From Herminiimonas arsenitoxidans (GTDB lineage: Bacteria > Pseudomonadota > Gammaproteobacteria > Burkholderiales > Burkholderiaceae_D), in the NCBI RefSeq assembly GCF_900130075.1, contig NZ_LT671418.1:2294001-2358000 (forward strand): DNA of 64,000 nucleotides, given 5' to 3'. This document shows positions 47,273-56,803 of the stretch, in pieces. Under the pieces are notes generated by a model. It worked only from the letters and a program-made list of their open reading frames with translations. It did not search any database and was not told where the DNA came from. The first letter of the stretch is position 1. Each line of letters begins with the position of its first letter. The position numbers were made by a program, and so were the translations under genes.

Positions 47273-47298
47273 GATTGGAGCAGGTGAGGTGAAAGAGA

Positions 47299-47778
47299 TT
47301 ATTTCAACGGAATCGGATTGTTGCGCGGCACGGGCACTGCCGTCACACCATTCTTCGGACTGCCGTCTATCAACTTGTCCGAATACGTCAGGTACACCAA
47401 GGTATTACGCACCGGATCAACCACGCGCACGATATGCAGGCGCTTGAACAAGATTGATTGGCGCTCGGAGAAGACATCTTCCTGCTGCGGCAATTTTCCC
47501 TTGAAGGTTAAGGTGTCACCAACCTGACGACAGGCGATCGATGCATCCGCCGTATCTTCCGCCAAACCTACCGTACCGCTCACACCGCCAGTACGCGCCC
47601 GCGATACAAAGCAGGAAACACCCAACACCTTGGGATCGTCATACGCTTCGATCACGATACGATCATTTTTACCTAGCCAGCGAAATGCCGTGCTGACTTC
47701 ACCGATCTGTTGCGCATGTACCGGCACCGCCAACACCGCCGTAGCCGCCAACATGATTCCTGCAAGAATTTTTTGCAT
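47299..47778 (-). CDS. creA: CreA family protein, exported
   Basis: A 159-residue protein. The Sec signal peptide covers residues 1-22 (ILAGIMLAATAVLAVPVHAQ). VSTAFRWLGKNDRIVIEAYDDPKVLGVSCFVSRA is the CreA signature, and the C-terminus has VYLTYSDKLIDGSPKNGVTAVPV. CreA is a conserved periplasmic protein of unknown role. Its start lies upstream of and in line with the PerM gene, so the two may form a transcript. Confidence 0.87.
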   Translation of the reverse strand: MQKILAGIMLAATAVLAVPVHAQQIGEVSTAFRWLGKNDRIVIEAYDDPKVLGVSCFVSRARTGGVSGTVGLAEDTADASIACRQVGDTLTFKGKLPQQEDVFSERQSILFKRLHIVRVVDPVRNTLVYLTYSDKLIDGSPKNGVTAVPVPRNNPIPLK

Positions 47779-48017
47779 GGTGTTCTTTCGCTTAATCGTT
47801 TAACTCAAGATGAGTACATAAGGCTGCGCTTCAAGAGCACTCAACCGGTTTGCAATACAGACAGATTACGCATATAGCCCGGAACTGACCAGTAGCAAGC
47901 CCAAACAAATTGGACACACTGAATCAAAAGCTCACAAGAGCAAAAACCGCGACAGATGCAGCACAACAGCCAACATGTAATAATTCCGCATCCTCAAAAC
48001 TTCTACAGGAAGCAAAC

Positions 48018-48320
48018 ATGATTCTCGAACTCGTCGATATCCGCATCCCGCCAGGCCAGCAAACCGAATTTGACGCGGCCGTACAACGCGGCCTGGAACA
48101 AGTGATCTCCAAGGCAAAAGGCTATAAGTCGCACGTCATCAACAAATGCATAGAAACGCCAGAACGCTACGTCGTGCAAATCTACTGGGAAACACTGGAA
48201 AACCATACCGTTGATTTCCGTGGTTCGCCGGCATTCCAGGATTGGCGCGCGATTGTCGGCCCATTCTTTGCCTCGCCGCCAGTTGTTGAACATTTCAACA
48301 TTTTGTCCAAATCGGCGTAA
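48018..48320 (+). CDS. antibiotic biosynthesis monooxygenase-type (ABM/dimeric alpha-beta barrel) protein
   Basis: A 100-residue ferredoxin-like-fold protein. MILELVDIRIPPGQQTEFDAAV and RYVVQIYWETLENHTVDFRGSPAFQDWRAIVGPFFA fit the ABM domain family, some members of which are oxygenases or heme-binding proteins. No catalytic residue is diagnostic here. ATG 48018 has CAGGAAG upstream; the longer reading has an unrelated N-terminus. A strong terminator follows. Confidence 0.82.
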   Translation: MILELVDIRIPPGQQTEFDAAVQRGLEQVISKAKGYKSHVINKCIETPERYVVQIYWETLENHTVDFRGSPAFQDWRAIVGPFFASPPVVEHFNILSKSA

Positions 48321-48348
48321 TAGCCAGACAATCAGCGACTACGAATAC

Positions 48349-48392
48349 AAAAAAGCCTCCTTGCTGTCACGCGACAGCAAGGAGGCTTTTTT
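48349..48392. terminator. bidirectional intrinsic terminator
   Basis: AAAAAGCCTCCTTGCTGTC and GACAGCAAGGAGGCTTTTT pair over 19 bases around an ACGC loop, with A and T runs on both sides. It lies between the ABM gene and the convergent DUF3144 gene. Confidence 0.92.
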
Positions 48393-48426
48393 AATGCACT
48401 GACCGTATTACACGATCAAACGCACA

Positions 48427-48765
48427 TCACGCTTTTTCTGGATGGTAGCTTTTGAAATTTTCAGCGTAATCGCGGAAATTTTCTTGCAGCATTTTTTCAA
48501 ATTCGCCACGGAAGTAAGCAATGGCAGGATTCAGTTCGGATTTGAACATGTCTGCCGATGGCGCATCGACTGAAGCGGTAAATGCATTGAAGCGCGCTGC
48601 CGCGTACATCATCGCAGCGCAAACCTGGCCGCGATCTGCACCTTTGCAGTTTTCATTCGCCAAATGAACGAAGGTATCAGCGATATCCCAAAACTTGGCA
48701 TTAGGATCCGGTGCTTTACCGGTTGGACGGGTCACATCTTTTGCGTTGAAGTTGTCGGTGCTCAT
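48427..48765 (-). CDS. DUF3144 family protein
   Basis: A 112-residue soluble protein. KFWDIADTFVHLANENC and VCAAMMYAAARFNAFTAS identify DUF3144, of unknown function. The family is common in proteobacteria. The gene stands alone between a terminator and 184 bases of intergenic sequence that show nothing. Confidence 0.83.
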   Translation of the reverse strand: MSTDNFNAKDVTRPTGKAPDPNAKFWDIADTFVHLANENCKGADRGQVCAAMMYAAARFNAFTASVDAPSADMFKSELNPAIAYFRGEFEKMLQENFRDYAENFKSYHPEKA

Positions 48766-48949
48766 GATTTAAAAAGTATGAAATAAGGGTGATTCAGATT
48801 GGAAATAGTTCGCATGCGCCTAGTGCAAAAATGCCATCTTCAAGGCACTATCCACGATAGCGATAGCCGCTGCGGTCTTGCGTGAGCAGCACTATATCTT
48901 AAAAAAGGAAATGCGCTCTTGAGGTCAGACAAGACCTGGAAATCTGCAA

Positions 48950-49402
48950 TCAGTCTTCCTCAACCAAGAACGCCACAAATTCGCCCTGCAACTTGCCTAC
49001 TTCCCGGCCCTCGTATTCCAGCACGGACGTAACCGACATCCGTGCGCGTCCTTTGCGGATCAGCATATTCATAAACCGCGGCCAGTCAGCCGTTTCTTCC
49101 AAATACGAGCGCGCCATGAACGTGCCATTGATAGGCAATAGATACTGCATCGTATTGCTTTGTATGACGAGATTGCTGTTGACACCTTCATGCCTGAGTC
49201 GCGTGTATAACAAGGACCATGCTGCCAGTATCGCCACGGCGGAGGCGCTGCCGCCAAACACGGTTGCCTGATGATTGATATTCGGTGCCAGCGGTGCGGC
49301 GAGTATCACTTCCTCCAGTTGCGCACTGCGTACTTCAACGTGCATCGCTTGCGATAAAGGAATTTGCTCGTGCAGATATTGCTGAAGTACTTGTTGGTTC
49401 AA
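48950..49402 (-). CDS. thioesterase-like (hotdog fold, YiiD C-terminal type) protein
   Basis: A 150-residue protein with the hotdog-fold pattern: HVEVRSAQLEEVILAAPLAPNINHQATVFGGSASAVAILA is the expected helix-containing N-terminal half. Family members act on acyl thioesters. The usual catalytic residue cannot be fixed from the sequence. The stop of the next gene is 11 bases upstream, so it is probably co-transcribed with the DUF1003 gene. Confidence 0.77.
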   Translation of the reverse strand: MNQQVLQQYLHEQIPLSQAMHVEVRSAQLEEVILAAPLAPNINHQATVFGGSASAVAILAAWSLLYTRLRHEGVNSNLVIQSNTMQYLLPINGTFMARSYLEETADWPRFMNMLIRKGRARMSVTSVLEYEGREVGKLQGEFVAFLVEED

Positions 49403-49413
49403 GGTCTATCCTT

Positions 49414-49971
49414 TTATCCGGCAGGTCGATTTTTCTCAATCAGGCTCTTCAGTAATGCAACTTGCTCTTTTTGAATATCCAGCAAGGTGCTCCACTGTCC
49501 TTCCCGCAGCATATCCAGCTTCTCATGCAAGAGCATGATTTCCAACTCGGCCTTCAAATTCACTTCGTAATCGTGTTGTGCCGTCAGACGGTCTTTCTCG
49601 GCCTGCCGATTCTGCGACATCAAGATGATAGGCGCTTGTATCGCTGCCAGCATAGACAACACCAGATTCAACAAGATGTAAGGATAAGGATCGAAGGCCT
49701 TGTCATGTCGAAGCAGGATATAGGAGTTCAGCAATACCCAGACAACCATCACCGCCGCAAACAAACCGATGAAAGTCCACGAACCGCCAAACGATGCAAC
49801 CGCATCTGCTGCGCGTTGACCGCGACTCGTTACTGCATCAGCATCCTTGCCGACATCTCTGGCAATGTGCGTACGCTCGATAACATGATGCGTGACTTTT
49901 TTGGCGCTCTCGTCCAACTGATCGTAGGATTTGCCAAATAGCTTCTTGGCAGCGTCATCGTGCTTATGCAT
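49414..49971 (-). CDS. DUF1003 family membrane protein
   Basis: A 185-residue protein. Two central helices (about residues 63-83, TFIGLFAAVMVVWVLLNSYI, and 92-116) are separated by a short loop with the FDPYPYILLNLVLSMLAAIQAP signature of DUF1003. A coiled-coil-like charged region follows (about 120-180, RQAEKDRLTAQHDYEVNLKAEL). The function is unknown, and it probably sits in the inner membrane. Confidence 0.85.
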   Translation of the reverse strand: MHKHDDAAKKLFGKSYDQLDESAKKVTHHVIERTHIARDVGKDADAVTSRGQRAADAVASFGGSWTFIGLFAAVMVVWVLLNSYILLRHDKAFDPYPYILLNLVLSMLAAIQAPIILMSQNRQAEKDRLTAQHDYEVNLKAELEIMLLHEKLDMLREGQWSTLLDIQKEQVALLKSLIEKNRPAG

Positions 49972-50014
49972 GTTCTACTCCCGCTTCAGGTTGAGTAATA
50001 TGCAAAGTATTCAA

Positions 50015-50647
50015 TCAGCTTGTTTGTGCTGCCAACAACTCCAGGTCTTTAGCCCGTGCCCGTCTCACTGCCGGCCGCGGAACGATGCGATCGATATACT
50101 CACGTATGACCGGCGTTACCTCCAGCAACTTGAACTTCGTGGTCCAGTTCAAGGCGATGCCCCACAGCACATCTGCCGCCGTGAACTTGTCGCCCAATAT
50201 ATACGGGCCTTTGGCTAATTGATCGTTCACGGCTTTGATGACGGTCGCGTAATCGCCATAAGGACTCAGTCCCCTCGGCGCAGGATCGCGCTTCTGCGAA
50301 AAATCAATCAGTGCAGGCTCAAAACAGGAACCGTAAAACACCATCCAGCGCAAATACGGACCGCGCAAAGGATCGCCGATTGCCGGTGCCAAACCTGCTT
50401 CGGGATACAGATCCGCCAAATACATATAAATCGCAGCCTGCTCGGTAATCAAGGCATCGCCATGCTGAATCGCCGGTACCTTACCCATGGGATTGATCGC
50501 CACATAATCAGCCGCCAGCTGTTCTGCAGCTTTGATATTCAAAACATGCAAATCGTAATCAGCGCCCAGTTCTTCCAGCATGATCAATGTGCCAGTCGAG
50601 CGCGTATTCGGTGAATGGAATAAGGTAACGTGACGATCAGTACTCAT
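50015..50647 (-). CDS. glutathione S-transferase
   Basis: A 210-residue GST. The N-terminal thioredoxin-like domain (about 1-80) has FHSPNTRSTGTLIMLEELGADYD, with KVPAIQHGDALITEQAAIYMYLAD as the glutathione-binding segment (conserved VPAL-ES type region). A helical C-terminal domain follows. The substrate is not predictable. Confidence 0.88.
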   Translation of the reverse strand: MSTDRHVTLFHSPNTRSTGTLIMLEELGADYDLHVLNIKAAEQLAADYVAINPMGKVPAIQHGDALITEQAAIYMYLADLYPEAGLAPAIGDPLRGPYLRWMVFYGSCFEPALIDFSQKRDPAPRGLSPYGDYATVIKAVNDQLAKGPYILGDKFTAADVLWGIALNWTTKFKLLEVTPVIREYIDRIVPRPAVRRARAKDLELLAAQTS

Positions 50648-50728
50648 GTCGAATGCTCCTCTTTGTTTTAATAAAGACGACTAGCGAGCTTACATCGTAT
50701 GCGAGCAGCTCGCTTTTTACAGTTCCTG

Positions 50729-51367
50729 TTAGCTACATTCTTTTAATCTGGCGATTTGCCTGTCATGCAGTTTGGCCAGCAATACAACTGCCACTGTTGC
50801 GCCGATGAATGCCATGAACATATCGGATTGCGTATCCCATTGGTCACCTTGCGTACCGAGGAATTCATCCGCGCCTTGTCCCATGATGAGTGCTGCCCAC
50901 CATTCGATCAATTCATACCAGGCACTGATAGCCATCGCGACGCAAATCGACAGGAAGGCGACCATTTTCTTGCCGAAGACAAATTCCCTGCGCACAAAAA
51001 TTTCTTTCGCCACCAAAGCCGGCACCAAACCTTGCCAAAGATGACCGAGCTTGTCGTAGGGATTACGCGCAAGTGAAAACAAATCCTGTACCCAGAAACC
51101 GGCCGGAACATGTGCATAAGTGTACGTACCGCCGATGATCAAGATCAGCGCGTGTATGAAAATCAGGCCATACAACAAGGGCGTTAACGGGAAACTCCTG
51201 TACGACCAAGCCAGAATTGGCAGTGCAATCAACACCGGCATGACTTCCATCAACCACGTCGCACGATCCAAAGGACGGATGCCAGAGATCACCAGCACAA
51301 CAAGCAAAATAGCTGCAGCGGCCAACAGTCGCGTTTGTTGTGGCGTAACAGGATGAGGAGTGTTCAT
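50729..51367 (-). CDS. YjdF/DUF2238 family membrane protein
   Basis: A 212-residue protein with about six helices. MPVLIALPILAWSYRSFPLTPLLYGLIFIHALILIIGGTYTYAHVP and WYELIEWWAALIMGQGADEFLGTQGDQWDTQSDM are YjdF features. The function is unknown; the last conserved segment is rich in acidic and aromatic residues. The gene is alone, with a promoter region of about 180 bases shared with the divergent DUF2946 gene. Confidence 0.87.
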   Translation of the reverse strand: MNTPHPVTPQQTRLLAAAAILLVVLVISGIRPLDRATWLMEVMPVLIALPILAWSYRSFPLTPLLYGLIFIHALILIIGGTYTYAHVPAGFWVQDLFSLARNPYDKLGHLWQGLVPALVAKEIFVRREFVFGKKMVAFLSICVAMAISAWYELIEWWAALIMGQGADEFLGTQGDQWDTQSDMFMAFIGATVAVVLLAKLHDRQIARLKECS

Positions 51368-51550
51368 TGTTCCAGGCGTTCCTTAATTTGCATGATGTGA
51401 TGTTTTAACATTAAGTCTGCAATGCGCAACAGCGAAATCGACCTAACTACCCATTTCATGGAAGGCAAACTATAATACGCCGCAAAGTCGCCGCTACGCT
51501 CAAGCATTGAGTAAGCACCTAAACATCTTTTTCTCCGTCGATACCTTGTA

Positions 51551-51949
51551 ATGAGAATGACGAAAGCCACTCATAGATTTGCTACCTGGATCGCATGTTT
51601 TGCGATTCTGCTGGCATCGCTTGCGCCTTCGATTTCTCACGCTGTTGCTGCCGCCAAAGGCGCACCGAATGCCTGGGTAGAAATTTGTACCGTGGAAGGC
51701 AGCAAGATGATGAAGGTCGATAACGACCAGAATCAGCAAGCGCCTGCACCGGCTGAAAAGGCCATGCACCTCGAGCACTGCGCCTTCTGTTTAACGCACG
51801 CCGGATCATTCGGTTTGCCGCCTTCTGCTGACTTCGCCATGCCGGTCGTCAGTGGTGACCACGTTCTTCCTCCTCTGTTTTATCAAGCATCGCGCCCGCT
51901 GTACGCATGGGTCGTTGCGCAACCGCGCGCTCCTCCGGCTTTTTCCTGA
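51551..51949 (+). CDS. DUF2946 family protein, exported, copy 1
   Basis: A 132-residue protein. The signal peptide spans residues 1-33 (ATWIACFAILLASLAPSISHA). HLEHCAFCLTHAGSFGLPP carries a CxxC with nearby histidines, which could bind metal. The family is often found beside TonB-dependent receptors. Its start codon sits within TAATGAGAATGAC, which resembles half of a Fur box, but the match is weak. It is the first gene of the metal or siderophore cluster. A second copy follows at 52305. Confidence 0.8.
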   Translation: MRMTKATHRFATWIACFAILLASLAPSISHAVAAAKGAPNAWVEICTVEGSKMMKVDNDQNQQAPAPAEKAMHLEHCAFCLTHAGSFGLPPSADFAMPVVSGDHVLPPLFYQASRPLYAWVVAQPRAPPAFS

Positions 51950-52029
51950 TCGTTGCTGAGTACCGATAGCGCGTGCGCCTGATGGCGTTCGTCTGTCGGT
52001 GTATCTTCATATCGAAACAGGAGTTCGCC

Positions 52030-52263
52030 ATGTCAACTCGCCGTAAATTCGTCATCACCCTCAATCTGATCGCGCTGGTCATCGCCGCGCTGTTATTCAG
52101 CATCTATCGCTATGCGTCACTCGCATCGCCATCGTCGCTCGGCCATGCGGTCGAAATGCAGCTCGTGCCACTTCCGGCTCTGAACGCTCATGTTAAATGC
52201 GCACCATCGTGCGTCATCACGAGCCGTGCGGCACTTGGCATAGCCAGTCATTCTGCCCAATAA
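52030..52263 (+). CDS. small membrane protein within the DUF2946 cluster
   Basis: A 77-residue protein with one N-terminal helix (about residues 8-28, VITLNLIALVIAALLFSIY). ATG 52030 has AGGAG seven bases upstream. The C-terminal part has two cysteines (KCAPSCVI). I do not recognise a family. Position between the two DUF2946 genes supports a role in the same process. Confidence 0.5.
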   Translation: MSTRRKFVITLNLIALVIAALLFSIYRYASLASPSSLGHAVEMQLVPLPALNAHVKCAPSCVITSRAALGIASHSAQ

Positions 52264-52304
52264 GAAAGCATGAACTTCTTTATCAGAATAGCTAGGCGAC
52301 TGAC

Positions 52305-52700
52305 ATGACATCGCGTCCTTATCGCCTTGTCCTTGTGAGCTGGATTACATTGCTTGTGATCTTGTTTGGTTCGCTAGCGCCCTCGATTTCGCATGCACTG
52401 AATGCAAAGGGTAAGCAAGCTACGTCGTGGGCTGAAATTTGCTCAGCCGATGGCATGCGCTTTATTCAAACAGATAATCAACCATCTGATTCTTCTGCGC
52501 CGGGCGAGCACGGTTTGCATATGGAAGATTGTCCGTATTGTTTGAACCATGCCGGCGCGCTTGGTTTGCCGCCTTCCAGCGAGTATGTGATACCGCGTGC
52601 CGTTAGCGAGTTCATGTTGCCATCGCTGTTTTATCAATCGCCTCAGCCACTTTTTATATGGACAACGGCACAGTCGCGCGCACCGCCCTTTCTTTCCTGA
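52305..52700 (+). CDS. DUF2946 family protein, exported, copy 2
   Basis: A 131-residue paralog of the gene at 51551. The signal peptide covers about residues 1-32 (LVLVSWITLLVILFGSLAPSISHA). MEDCPYCLNHAGALGLPP keeps the CxxC but lacks the first histidine of copy 1 (HLEHC becomes HMEDC). LPSLFYQSPQPLFIWTTAQSRAPP matches the C-terminus of copy 1. The 41-base gap to the small membrane protein suggests one operon. Confidence 0.8.
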   Translation: MTSRPYRLVLVSWITLLVILFGSLAPSISHALNAKGKQATSWAEICSADGMRFIQTDNQPSDSSAPGEHGLHMEDCPYCLNHAGALGLPPSSEYVIPRAVSEFMLPSLFYQSPQPLFIWTTAQSRAPPFLS

Positions 52701-52804
52701 CTAGCGCTTTACGCCCGTCGAACAACAGCACGATGTTTCGATGATGAGTGAAGCACCCAATGCCGCAAGGCGTTACCTATATTTATTCAGGAAAGAAAGT
52801 AGAC

Positions 52805-55099
52805 ATGTCTTCATCAAGATTTTCACAACGAACAATATTATTTTCCGTGCCTGATCGTTACGCGTCTTCTCGCGTTATTAACATTTGCAACCATGACTAC
52901 ACGCGGATGGCACATTCTTTTAAACCTGCAAAGACAGCTCTTTTGCTAGCCGTGCTGTTTTCTGCGACGGCGATGCCTATGCGTCCGGTGCACGCACAAT
53001 CGACAGCCGAAAAAACCCTTCCTGTTGTTGAGGTGGCAGCACCTATGGCAAACGGCATCATCAATCTGGATACACCGACGACTACCGGTAGCCGCCTAGG
53101 TCTGACACCGCGCGAAACACCTGCGACAGTAACCGTGGTCGATAGAGCCACCATAGATGCACGCGGCGCAGAAGATACGCAGGAAATTCTCAAGGCAATT
53201 CCGGGCGTAAGCGCGCACAACGCGCCCGGCAATATTACCGTTCGTTATCGCGGCTTCAGCGGTGGCTCGGTCAGCCAGTTGTACAACGGTATAGATTTGA
53301 ACTACACGATCGCGAACCGGGCAGTCGATAGCTGGATCTATGATCGCGTCGAAGCCATCGGTGGGCCGTCTAGTTTCTTATACGGTGCCGGTGCCGTTGG
53401 TGGTTCGATCAATTACATTACCAAGATCGCTCAACGTGACGATGTTTCCGAGGGGCGCGTACGTGTAGGAAGCGAGGGCTTGAAGGAGGCATCCATCGGA
53501 TTGAATCGCCGTATAGCAGGTGATGATTCAGGGACGCCATCACATTATTTGCGTATCGATTTGAATGATCACCATTCGGATGGATGGACGGATGGCACTA
53601 AAACACATTCCACCCAATTGGCAACTTCACTGCTGTCAGACTTCGGACGAGGCCTTACGCATACTCTGGCGTATGAATATCAGAATGATGTGGTTGATCG
53701 TCCTTATTGGGGCACGCCTTTGCTAAATCCAATTGCTGGTACCTTGCGGATAGATGACGGCACGCGCTTCAAAAACTACAACAGCGCCGATGGTATTTAT
53801 AAACAACGTGTGCAATGGCTGCGTTCGATCACTGATTTGCAAGTCAATGATGCGCTGCATTTCAAGAATACTTTTTACGCTTATGATGCTCAGCGCGATT
53901 ACCGTAACGTTGAGACTTACCGTTTTAATGCCGACAATACACAAGTCATACGCTCAGGTGCATTCCTACAACGGCATGATCAACGCGTAGTCGGCAATCG
54001 AATTGATGGCACATATAAAGGTGAGCTCGCAGGACTCCGCAGCGATTGGTCCTTTGGTTTGGATATGGCATTAAACAAACAGACTCGCTTTCCGAAAAGT
54101 TTGCCGGGAACGGTGAGTACGGTTGATCCCTACAACTTTGTGACAGAGAACTTCTTTGATATTCCAGGTATGACGCCGGGTTTTGTGCCAAGCATGACAA
54201 ACAAGGTTACAACCACCGCCTTGTACGTGGAAAATCGAACATCTCTGCTACCAGCGTTAAATCTCGTAACGGCATTGCGTCATGAACGTATCGATTTGAA
54301 CTTGATCAATCGTGGTGTTGTGAACGCCAGTAATCCAGCGAGCTATGAGCGCAGTTATAACCCCACGACAGGTCGTGTTGGTCTGGTCTGGGACATCACA
54401 CCAAACGCAATGACTTATATACAGTACGCAACGGCAGCCGATCCACCGGCAGGCTCACTTGCAACCGCGTCTTTTGCGAATGCCATCACCAATACCGAAC
54501 TCACAACAGGACGTCAGTTAGAGATCGGCGCCAAGCTGGATTTCTGGCAAGGAAAAGGAAGTGCGACGGCAGCCATCTACAGTATCGCCCGCAAGAACAT
54601 CGCGACCCAAGATCCCAACAATAGTGCGCTGACGATACTGGTGGGAGAACAAAGCGCCAAGGGTATTGATCTGTCAGTCGGCTTGCAAGCGACACGCCAG
54701 TGGGCAGTACGCGCTGACTTTACCTACGTCAATGCGCAGTACGAAGATTTCAGACAAGGCGGCGTTTCTCTGGCGGGCAATACCCCAACCAACATACCAG
54801 CGACCGTAGCAAATCTGTGGACATCATATGCAATTACGCCGGCTCTACAAGCCAGCATGGGTATACGCCGTGTCGGTAAAGTCTATGCCGATGCTGCAAA
54901 CACGATGGTTTGGCCAAGCTACACACTGCTTGATCTCGGCCTGGCTTATCAGATCAATCGTAATGTCTCCTTGATAGGACGTATCCGTAATGCCACCGAT
55001 AAAATCTATGCTGCCAACACCAGCGTTAGCAGCACTGCCGCCTCTGCCTATCTTGGTGCACCACGCACTGCAGACGTGACGCTGCGTATCACTTTTTAA
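52805..55099 (+). CDS. TonB-dependent outer-membrane receptor
   Basis: A 764-residue receptor from ATG 52805 (AGGAAAG upstream). A second in-frame ATG at 52907 starts a typical signal peptide ending in VHA|Q and may be the true start. The plug domain follows (GSRLGLTPRETPATVTVVDRATIDARG to GAVGGSINYITK), then a barrel ending in an aromatic residue (DVTLRITF). It imports a siderophore, heme or metal chelate through TonB. The ligand is unknown. The PepSY protein and DUF2946 neighbours suggest iron or copper. Confidence 0.9.
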   Translation: MSSSRFSQRTILFSVPDRYASSRVINICNHDYTRMAHSFKPAKTALLLAVLFSATAMPMRPVHAQSTAEKTLPVVEVAAPMANGIINLDTPTTTGSRLGLTPRETPATVTVVDRATIDARGAEDTQEILKAIPGVSAHNAPGNITVRYRGFSGGSVSQLYNGIDLNYTIANRAVDSWIYDRVEAIGGPSSFLYGAGAVGGSINYITKIAQRDDVSEGRVRVGSEGLKEASIGLNRRIAGDDSGTPSHYLRIDLNDHHSDGWTDGTKTHSTQLATSLLSDFGRGLTHTLAYEYQNDVVDRPYWGTPLLNPIAGTLRIDDGTRFKNYNSADGIYKQRVQWLRSITDLQVNDALHFKNTFYAYDAQRDYRNVETYRFNADNTQVIRSGAFLQRHDQRVVGNRIDGTYKGELAGLRSDWSFGLDMALNKQTRFPKSLPGTVSTVDPYNFVTENFFDIPGMTPGFVPSMTNKVTTTALYVENRTSLLPALNLVTALRHERIDLNLINRGVVNASNPASYERSYNPTTGRVGLVWDITPNAMTYIQYATAADPPAGSLATASFANAITNTELTTGRQLEIGAKLDFWQGKGSATAAIYSIARKNIATQDPNNSALTILVGEQSAKGIDLSVGLQATRQWAVRADFTYVNAQYEDFRQGGVSLAGNTPTNIPATVANLWTSYAITPALQASMGIRRVGKVYADAANTMVWPSYTLLDLGLAYQINRNVSLIGRIRNATDKIYAANTSVSSTAASAYLGAPRTADVTLRITF

Positions 55100-55111
55100 T
55101 CGGAGAAATTG

Positions 55112-56644
55112 ATGCGGATCCGCTTGAAACGTTATTTGTTTCTTGTACATAGGTGGCTAGGTATTGTCGCTTGCGTTTTCTTTGCGATGTGGTTTATCTC
55201 GGGCGTAGTGATGATGTATGTCGGCTATCCCAAACTCACGGAACGGGAACGCCTGCAACACTTGCCACCTATTGATGCACAGCTCAATTTGCTTTCTCCC
55301 AAGCAGGCACTTGATGCTGCTGGCATCACGGGTCCCCTATCTGAATTGCGATTGGCTAATGCGAGTGCGGGTAAACCGGTTTATCTGATTTCCCCCACGA
55401 ACAAGAAATCAGATGCAATGGGTAGCAAGCAACCCGCTCGTGTAGGTAGTACGGTAGTCATCGATGCGCAAAGCGGCGAGCGCTTGCGCAATGTAGATGT
55501 TCAACATGCGCTTGCCAGCGCTGCCGCTTATGCAGGCAAGGGCACCACCGTCAGTTACCTTGATAGCGTGGATGAAGATGCATTTACTCACTCACGCGCA
55601 CTTGATGCGCATAGACCGCTGCATCGAATAGAAATCAATGACCAGGATGCGACGCTGGTTTATGTTTCGGGCAAAACGGGGGAGGTCGTAAGAGATGCAA
55701 CCCGCAACGAGCGTATCTGGAACTATGCAGGCGCATGGATACACTGGCTCTATCCGTTTCGTGGCAATGTTTTTAACGCCTATTGGACGGATATCGTTAT
55801 CTACTTATCCATCCTCGGCATCGTAGCCGCGATCACCGGGACGATAGTCGGCATCACGCGTTGGCGATTTTCCAGGCCGTATCGCAATGGCTCGCATTCG
55901 CCCTATCAAAATGGAATCATGAAGTGGCATCACATCGCAGGCTTGCTCTTTGCAGTGATCACGATCACGTGGATTTTCAGCGGCCTGATGTCCATGAATC
56001 CCTGGCGCATCTTTGACAGTGGCGCGCAACCATTACGCACAGAATTAATGCAAGGCGGACCACTGACGATTTCAACGCAAGATGCAGCACCGAAAAACTT
56101 GCTAGCCGCTATTGATCACCCTGTTCGTGAATTGCGCTGGACGCATAACCTTGGGCTCTCCACCGTACTCGCCTATGGCGCAGTAGGTGCACCTTCACTA
56201 CTGGATAGTCACAGCGCAACAGCGCGAACAATTGATCAGAATGCATTGCTAGCCAGTGCACGACAGCTATTGCCAGCATCGGTGGCAAGTGTCGAACAAC
56301 TTGATCATTACGATCTGTATTACTACGCACGTGAACCTCACACGATGGGCGGTGGCAGCGAAAAGCCTTTACCTATACTCCGTGTGATTTTTGATGATCC
56401 GCACGCTACTTGGGTACACATTGATCCGCATACAGGCTTAGTCTTGGGCAAGATCGACAGCCATAAACGCACAAGTCGCTGGCTCTTTGCGATGCTGCAT
56501 AGCTGGGATTGGCTACCACTGCTGGACCGACGTCCGCTATGGGACATACTACTGATCATATTGAGTCTGGGGGGCGCGACACTCAGCATTACCGGTGTCA
56601 TTATTGGATGGCGCAGATTAGGGAAAAAACTCAGAGCAGTTTAA
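55112..56644 (+). CDS. PepSY-associated transmembrane protein
   Basis: A 510-residue membrane protein. Helix 1 is near residues 10-35 (FLVHRWLGIVACVFFAMWFISGVVMMY), with central helices around 220-250 and 275-300 and a last helix near 480-500. HRWLG and WHHIAGLLFAVITITWIFSGLMSMNPW are PepSY_TM features; histidines here may bind heme. The family often reduces imported ferric siderophores (PiuB/FoxB-like). GGAGA precedes ATG 55112, 12 bases after the receptor stop, so the two form an operon. Confidence 0.85.
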   Translation: MRIRLKRYLFLVHRWLGIVACVFFAMWFISGVVMMYVGYPKLTERERLQHLPPIDAQLNLLSPKQALDAAGITGPLSELRLANASAGKPVYLISPTNKKSDAMGSKQPARVGSTVVIDAQSGERLRNVDVQHALASAAAYAGKGTTVSYLDSVDEDAFTHSRALDAHRPLHRIEINDQDATLVYVSGKTGEVVRDATRNERIWNYAGAWIHWLYPFRGNVFNAYWTDIVIYLSILGIVAAITGTIVGITRWRFSRPYRNGSHSPYQNGIMKWHHIAGLLFAVITITWIFSGLMSMNPWRIFDSGAQPLRTELMQGGPLTISTQDAAPKNLLAAIDHPVRELRWTHNLGLSTVLAYGAVGAPSLLDSHSATARTIDQNALLASARQLLPASVASVEQLDHYDLYYYAREPHTMGGGSEKPLPILRVIFDDPHATWVHIDPHTGLVLGKIDSHKRTSRWLFAMLHSWDWLPLLDRRPLWDILLIILSLGGATLSITGVIIGWRRLGKKLRAV

Positions 56645-56803
56645 AACTCGAGTTAAATACACCTTAAGTAAACCGCGCACTCCACAGTCACGATATCTCT
56701 TGCATAGAATTGTGTAGCGATACTTGATGATTAGAAATAAGCGAATGTTACTATTCTGAAACTGCATACAAATATGCATAGCAGTAACAGAGGCGGAAAG
56801 CTT

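Noticed and set aside
51541..51570. Fur box at the start of the first DUF2946 gene
   Set aside because: Only the left half (TAATGAGAAT) matches and it overlaps the start codon. The match is not strong enough to list as a site.
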